NCBI GenBank assembly: GCA_035504175.1
Contig: DATJSJ010000083.1
Location: 1 to 25,053 of the forward strand
Origin: DATJSJ01 sp035504175
Lineage (GTDB): Bacteria; Pseudomonadota; Alphaproteobacteria; Acetobacterales; Acetobacteraceae
Reading direction: 5' to 3'
DNA length: 25,053 bases
The position numbers were made by a program, and so were the translations under genes. Shown in pieces: positions 23,756 to 25,053 of the stretch (position 1 is the stretch's first letter; every line of letters starts with the position of its first letter). Under the pieces are notes generated by a model. That model was not told where the DNA came from, ran no database searches, and saw nothing but the letters and a program-made list of their open reading frames with translations.

Positions 23756-25053
23756 TCACGCAAAGGCGAACGCGGCCTGCAGGATGCGCTCTTCGGCCAG
23801 GTCGCGATTGGCGGCGAGCAGCGTCTGCCGCCCCTTGGCCAGCACCAGCACCGTGTCGGACAGCGCCAGGATTTCCGGCAATTCGGAGGAGGCGAACAGC
23901 ACGGCGAGCCCGTCCGCGGCCAGGCGCCGGATCATCTCGTAAATCTGCGCCTTGGTGTGCACGTCGACGCCACGCGTCGGCTCGTCGAGCAGCAGCAGCC
24001 GCGGGCTCGTGGCGAGGCAGCGGGCGAGGATCACCTTCTGCTGGTTGCCGCCCGACAACGTGCGCAGCGACTGCTCCACTCGCGCGGCGCGCACCGCGAG
24101 CGACTGCAGCCAGGTCGCGGCCTCGCGGCGCTCACGCCCGGGTCGCAGCCAGGCCGGGCCGCGCTGGCGGCGGCTGAGCAGCGCGTTCTCCTGCACCGAC
24201 AGGCTCGGCGCGATGCCGGCGGCCTTGCGGTCCTCCGGCAGGATGGCGGCGCCGCGCGCCCAGGCCTCGCGCGGCGTGCGCGGCAGGCCTCCGCCATCGG
24301 GATACCGCGCCAGGCCCGTTGCAACCGGATGAGCGCCGCTAAGCATGCGCAGCAGCGTGCTCCGCCCCGCGCCCACGAGGCCGAACACGCCCAGCACCTC
24401 GCCGGCATGCAGGTCGAAGCGCACCGGCCCGACGCCACGTGCATCCGCGATCCCATCGACCGCAAGCACCACCGCGCCCGCCGGCGCGGCCGCCGGCGTC
24501 TTGGGCCGCGTCAGCGTCAGCCCGAGGCTGCGCCCCGACATCTCGAGGATCACGCCGTCCCGCGTCGCCGTCGTCGCCGGCCGGTCGCTGACCAGCCGTC
24601 CGTCACGCAGCACGACGATGCGGTCGGCCAGCGCGAACACTTCCTCCAGCCGGTGGCTGGTCAGGATGATGGCGACGCCGCGATCGCGCAGCCGGCGGAT
24701 GACCGCGAACAGCGCCTCCGCCTCATGCGGCGTCAGCGAGGAGGTCGGCTCGTCCATGATCAGCAACCGCACCTGGCCGATCAGCGCCTTGGCGATCTCG
24801 ACCATCTGCTGATCGGCGATGCCGAGCCGGTCCATGCGCTGCTCCGGCCGGATGTGCCGCGCGCCGACCTCGTCCAGCGTCGCGCGCGCCCGCGCCCGCA
24901 TCGCCGCCCCGCGGATGAAGCCGCTGCGCCCGGCGGCGTAGTCGCCGAGCAGGATGTTCTCCGCCACCGACAGGCTGCGCACGACCGAGAGTTCCTGGTG
25001 CACGAAGGCGATGCCGGCATCGATCGCCGCGCGCGGCCCGCGCCAGTGCCGCA
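23756..25053 (-). CDS. sugar ABC transporter ATP-binding protein (importer 3, 5' end cut by window edge)
   Basis: The frame stays open to the right edge, giving 432 residues of what should be about 500. The N-terminal Walker A is beyond the window. Present are GIAFVHQELSVVRSLSVAENILLGD, LGIADQQMVEIAKAL, LLIMDEPTSSL and LTSHRLEEV. In the C-half are GLVGAGRSTLLRMLSG, ILPEDRKAAGI, LSGGNQQKVILARCL, LLLDEPTRGVDVHTK and ASSELPEIL. Both halves look active. It is a class-2 carbohydrate importer ATPase, distinct from the two in the central operon, and its permease and binding protein must lie beyond the window, since the next gene in its direction is not transport-related. The GTG at 25003 is internal, not the start. 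Confidence 0.93.
   Translation of the reverse strand, partial: RHWRGPRAAIDAGIAFVHQELSVVRSLSVAENILLGDYAAGRSGFIRGAAMRARARATLDEVGARHIRPEQRMDRLGIADQQMVEIAKALIGQVRLLIMDEPTSSLTPHEAEALFAVIRRLRDRGVAIILTSHRLEEVFALADRIVVLRDGRLVSDRPATTATRDGVILEMSGRSLGLTLTRPKTPAAAPAGAVVLAVDGIADARGVGPVRFDLHAGEVLGVFGLVGAGRSTLLRMLSGAHPVATGLARYPDGGGLPRTPREAWARGAAILPEDRKAAGIAPSLSVQENALLSRRQRGPAWLRPGRERREAATWLQSLAVRAARVEQSLRTLSGGNQQKVILARCLATSPRLLLLDEPTRGVDVHTKAQIYEMIRRLAADGLAVLFASSELPEILALSDTVLVLAKGRQTLLAANRDLAEERILQAAFAFA

Noticed and set aside
23581..23763. A longer start (TTG at 23763) for the DUF1281-like gene
   Set aside because: The family N-terminus begins at the ATG at 23580; the added residues are Arg/Pro/Gly-rich and overlap the ATPase stop.
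24319..24334. Sequence resembling the LacI-type half sites (TTGCAACCGGATGAG)
   Set aside because: It lies inside the ATPase coding region, lacks the symmetric right arm and is explained by codons for HPVAT.
25001..25003. GTG at 25003 as the start of the third ATPase
   Set aside because: The frame continues upstream to the window edge with family-like residues (AAIDAGIAF), so the gene is cut by the edge.

Overview
The window is about 25 kb of very GC-rich, gene-dense DNA that reads like an alphaproteobacterial chromosome or large replicon, for example Rhodospirillales (Acetobacteraceae-like) or Hyphomicrobiales. This placement rests on base composition, on many GTG/ATG starts overlapping the preceding stop by 1-4 bases, and on the mix of sugar-ABC, amidohydrolase, Ldh2 and SDR genes. 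No rRNA, tRNA, CRISPR array or insertion sequence was seen.

Left part (1-10014). A lambda-crystallin/L-gulonate-3-dehydrogenase-like gene runs off the left edge. It is divergent from a lactonase-like amidohydrolase, and two LacI-type palindromes lie between them. A minus-strand stretch follows: MFS transporter, glutamine-synthetase-like ligase, isochorismatase-like cysteine hydrolase and HisN-type phosphatase. A short plus-strand remnant resembling a DeoR regulator N-terminus lies between the last two. A second minus-strand run, in order of transcription, is TetR regulator, glutathione transferase, SnoaL-like protein, VOC/PhnB-like protein and YciI-like protein. The tetR promoter has a perfect 14-bp palindrome between -35 and -10 and probably gives a leaderless mRNA.

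Centre (10101-22208). Eleven plus-strand genes are packed into what looks like one 12-kb operon: binding protein, ATPase and permease of a first sugar-type ABC importer; an SDR dehydrogenase and an Ldh2-family dehydrogenase; a NanR-like GntR/FCD regulator; then ATPase, two permeases and a Tat-exported RhaS/LsrB-like binding protein of a second importer; and finally a Sec-exported binding protein that is a close paralogue of the first gene. A promoter-like sequence ahead of the operon carries an inverted repeat with the GT-N3-AC core typical of GntR/FCD operators, so the embedded regulator may control its own operon. The likely logic is uptake of a sugar, sugar acid or polyol by two importers and its oxidation by two dehydrogenases. 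The substrate cannot be read from the sequence.

Right part (22209-25053). Convergent to the operon, and separated from it by a GC palindrome, is an overlapping two-gene unit: a DUF1281/YubB (Api92)-like protein and an orphan ScpA-family kleisin with no scpB or smc beside it. Upstream of this pair is the 3' part of a third sugar ABC ATPase that runs off the right edge. The DUF1281-ScpA pair, the dual-importer operon with its internal regulator, and the paired operators at 1018-1056 are the points most worth checking.
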